Shown here one piece after another: positions 46,067 to 47,105 of a stretch of DNA of 47,105 nucleotides (its first letter is position 1; each line of letters begins with the position of its first letter). The notes below the pieces were generated by a model that was given only the letters and a program-made list of their open reading frames with translations, did no database searches and was not told where the DNA came from. This DNA is from a virus. The DNA is taken from IMG/VR virus record IMGVR_UViG_3300027763_000088, positions 1 to 47,105 of that record; one strand, 5' to 3'. Both the position numbers and the translations under genes were made by a program.

Positions 46067-46827
46067 CCGATCAACCCAGGGCCCTGGTGGATGCGGAGCT
46101 CTACCTCCGCCGCTGCACCGCCGCAGCTGAATACGAGATCGAGTGGGCACCAGATGACTGGACCTACGTGTGCCGTCACGGCCAGGCCAAGGCCAGCTTT
46201 CAGGACTTCTTGGCGTCCGTCCGCGACGCGCTGCCCGACCACCAGCTGCACCTGTGCCTCGGCACTGCCGCCAGCTTCCGCTACAGCCTGTTCAGCGCCT
46301 ACAAGGCGAACCGCAAGGCATCCCGCAAGCCGGCCGGCTACGGCGCCCTGACCCGATGGGTAATCGAGGCCGGTGAGGTGCGGGGCTGGAACATCGCCAT
46401 GCTGGCCGAGGTCGAGGCCGACGACGTGATGGGGATCCTCTGCCGCCCTGGTGATGTGATCGTCTCAGAGGACAAGGACATGCTGGGGATCCCTGGTCTG
46501 CACCTTCGAGGCACGGAATTCGTGGAGGTTTCTCGGCGCGAGGCTGACATCAATGTGTTCTCGCAGGCGCTGATCGGCGACACCACAGACAACTACCCCG
46601 GCTGCCCTGGCATCGGCAAGGTGAAAGCCGAGGGCATCCTGGCCGGACAGCCCGATGCTGCAGCGATGTGGGCGGCCGTGTTGAAGGCCTTCAAGAAGGC
46701 CGGCCTCACCCGCCGGGACGCCATCACCCAGGTGCGGCTGGCCCGCATTTTGCGTGCTGGCGAATATGACGTGGATCGAGAACTGCCGATCCTGTGGAAC
46801 CCACCTGATGACGCTGCGCCTGCTTGA
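46063..46827 (+). CDS. 5'-3' exonuclease, T7 gp6-like
   Basis: A 254-residue flap/5'-exonuclease of the T7 gp6 type, which in T7 degrades host DNA, removes primers and promotes recombination. Seen: FRYSLFSAYKANRKASRKPA (the arch region), LAEVEADDVMG with metal-binding Asp residues, VIVSEDKDMLGIPG (second Asp pair), and IGDTTDNYPGCPGIGKVKAE, the helix-hairpin-helix with its third Asp cluster. GTG at 46063 in a GTGA overlap with the Lar-like gene is the best start; upstream in-frame codons would cover that gene. It overlaps dcm by 20 bp. Place before the late genes equals T7 gene 6. Confidence 0.9.
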   Translation: MTDQPRALVDAELYLRRCTAAAEYEIEWAPDDWTYVCRHGQAKASFQDFLASVRDALPDHQLHLCLGTAASFRYSLFSAYKANRKASRKPAGYGALTRWVIEAGEVRGWNIAMLAEVEADDVMGILCRPGDVIVSEDKDMLGIPGLHLRGTEFVEVSRREADINVFSQALIGDTTDNYPGCPGIGKVKAEGILAGQPDAAAMWAAVLKAFKKAGLTRRDAITQVRLARILRAGEYDVDRELPILWNPPDDAAPA

Positions 46828-47105
46828 CACCTTCAGCGGCATCGGTGGCTTCTCATTGGCGGCCCGCTGGCTCGGCGGCTTTGAAACCGTCCAGTTCGTT
46901 GAGCGCGACCCCTACTGCCAGCGCATCCTCGCCAAACACTGGCCCACCGTTCCCATTCACGATGACATCTGCACCTTCAACCCCGAGCCACATTCAGCCG
47001 ACATTGTTTGCGGTGGATTCCCTTGCCAGGACATCAGCCAAGCCGGGAAGGGTGCCGGCCTGGCTGGCAGCCGATCGGGCCTGTTCTACGAACTGCTCAG
47101 AGTCG
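46808..47105 (+). CDS. dcm: C5-cytosine DNA methyltransferase (copy 2), cut by the contig end
   Basis: The first 99 codons of a methyltransferase nearly identical to copy 1 (4183). It starts MTLRLLDTFSGIGGFSLAAR instead of MKTLRMIDAFSGIGGFSLAA, and reaches past the catalytic GGFPCQDIS motif. The first 170 bases differ from copy 1 at scattered positions; the last 127 are identical. If the contig closes to a circle, this start joins the copy 1 sequence at 4484 and gives a complete enzyme of 316 residues. It follows the exonuclease with a 20-bp overlap. Confidence 0.88.
   Translation, partial: MTLRLLDTFSGIGGFSLAARWLGGFETVQFVERDPYCQRILAKHWPTVPIHDDICTFNPEPHSADIVCGGFPCQDISQAGKGAGLAGSRSGLFYELLRV
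46962..47105 (+). CDS. Alternative-frame ORF in dcm copy 2, partial
   Basis: The ATG of the nested frame described at 4340 is kept here, and the frame stays open to the window end (start MTSAPSTPSHIQPTLFAVDS). Against copy 1 the upstream DNA has diverged, yet this start codon is unchanged. It would continue into 4484-5044 if the genome closes as a circle. Confidence 0.35.
   Translation, partial: MTSAPSTPSHIQPTLFAVDSLARTSAKPGRVPAWLAADRACSTNCSES
46979..47105. repeat. 127-bp exact repeat, terminal copy
   Basis: Identical to 4357-4483. It lies at the very end of the window, so the contig overlaps itself by 127 bases. Removing one copy closes a 42,622-bp circle. Confidence 0.9.

Overview
The window is a GC-rich contig carrying a T7-like podovirus (autographivirus type) that most likely infects a picocyanobacterium of the Cyanobium/Synechococcus kind. 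Support: a single-subunit RNA polymerase of the T7 family, a complete T7-ordered virion module, T7-like terminase, a short promoter motif resembling the known cyanophage Syn5 promoter, a tRNA-Leu(UAA)-like fragment beside a tyrosine integrase as in cyanophage P-SSP7, and several copies of the cyanobacterial HIP1 octamer GCGATCGC (e.g. 18543, 21055, 29772, 30056). The host assignment is inference.

Layout. 1-4356: a separate-looking module with a large serine recombinase, an HTH-like regulator, a RecE-like exonuclease, a RecT-like annealase and the 5' part of a C5-cytosine methyltransferase (dcm). 5174-28102: late genes in T7 order (two gp7.3-like proteins, portal, scaffold, capsid, terminator, two tail tube/nozzle proteins, four or five internal core proteins, tail fibre). 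28160-30633: small lysis candidates, a putative tail protein and a small terminase. 29786-33608: a leftward group with an L,D-transpeptidase-like protein, the large terminase, a HeH/SAP-like protein and a winged-helix regulator. 34333-38303: rightward small early genes with hairpins between them and a recurring CACCTACC leader, ending in a MarR-like regulator. 38325-39502: integrase and attP-like tRNA fragment. 39577-42033: RNA polymerase. 42094-46827: ssDNA-binding protein, RuvC-like resolvase, small proteins, Lar-like protein, gp6-like exonuclease. 46808-47105: the start of a second dcm copy.

The last 127 bases (46979-47105) are identical to 4357-4483. This is what a 42,622-bp circle (4357-46978) would give in an assembly graph, with 1-4356 joining as an alternative entry into the same methyltransferase gene. 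Read as a circle, the order is early genes, integrase, RNA polymerase, DNA metabolism, structure, packaging, which is T7 synteny. No DNA polymerase and no primase/helicase can be recognised, although T7 encodes both between its ssb/endonuclease and exonuclease genes.

Working model (inference): a temperate T7-like phage. Host polymerase would transcribe the early genes, with a MarR-like protein possibly acting at three CTARTG-N6-CTAGTG sites. The phage polymerase would then use CTGCACCCNYGTAR promoters for late genes. Replication would rely on the host replisome plus phage recombination proteins. The most interesting items are the missing polymerase, the shared operators, the CACCTACC leaders, an alternative-frame gene inside dcm, and an ejected core protein with a ParB-like domain and a compositionally distinct HEAWH metallopeptidase domain.
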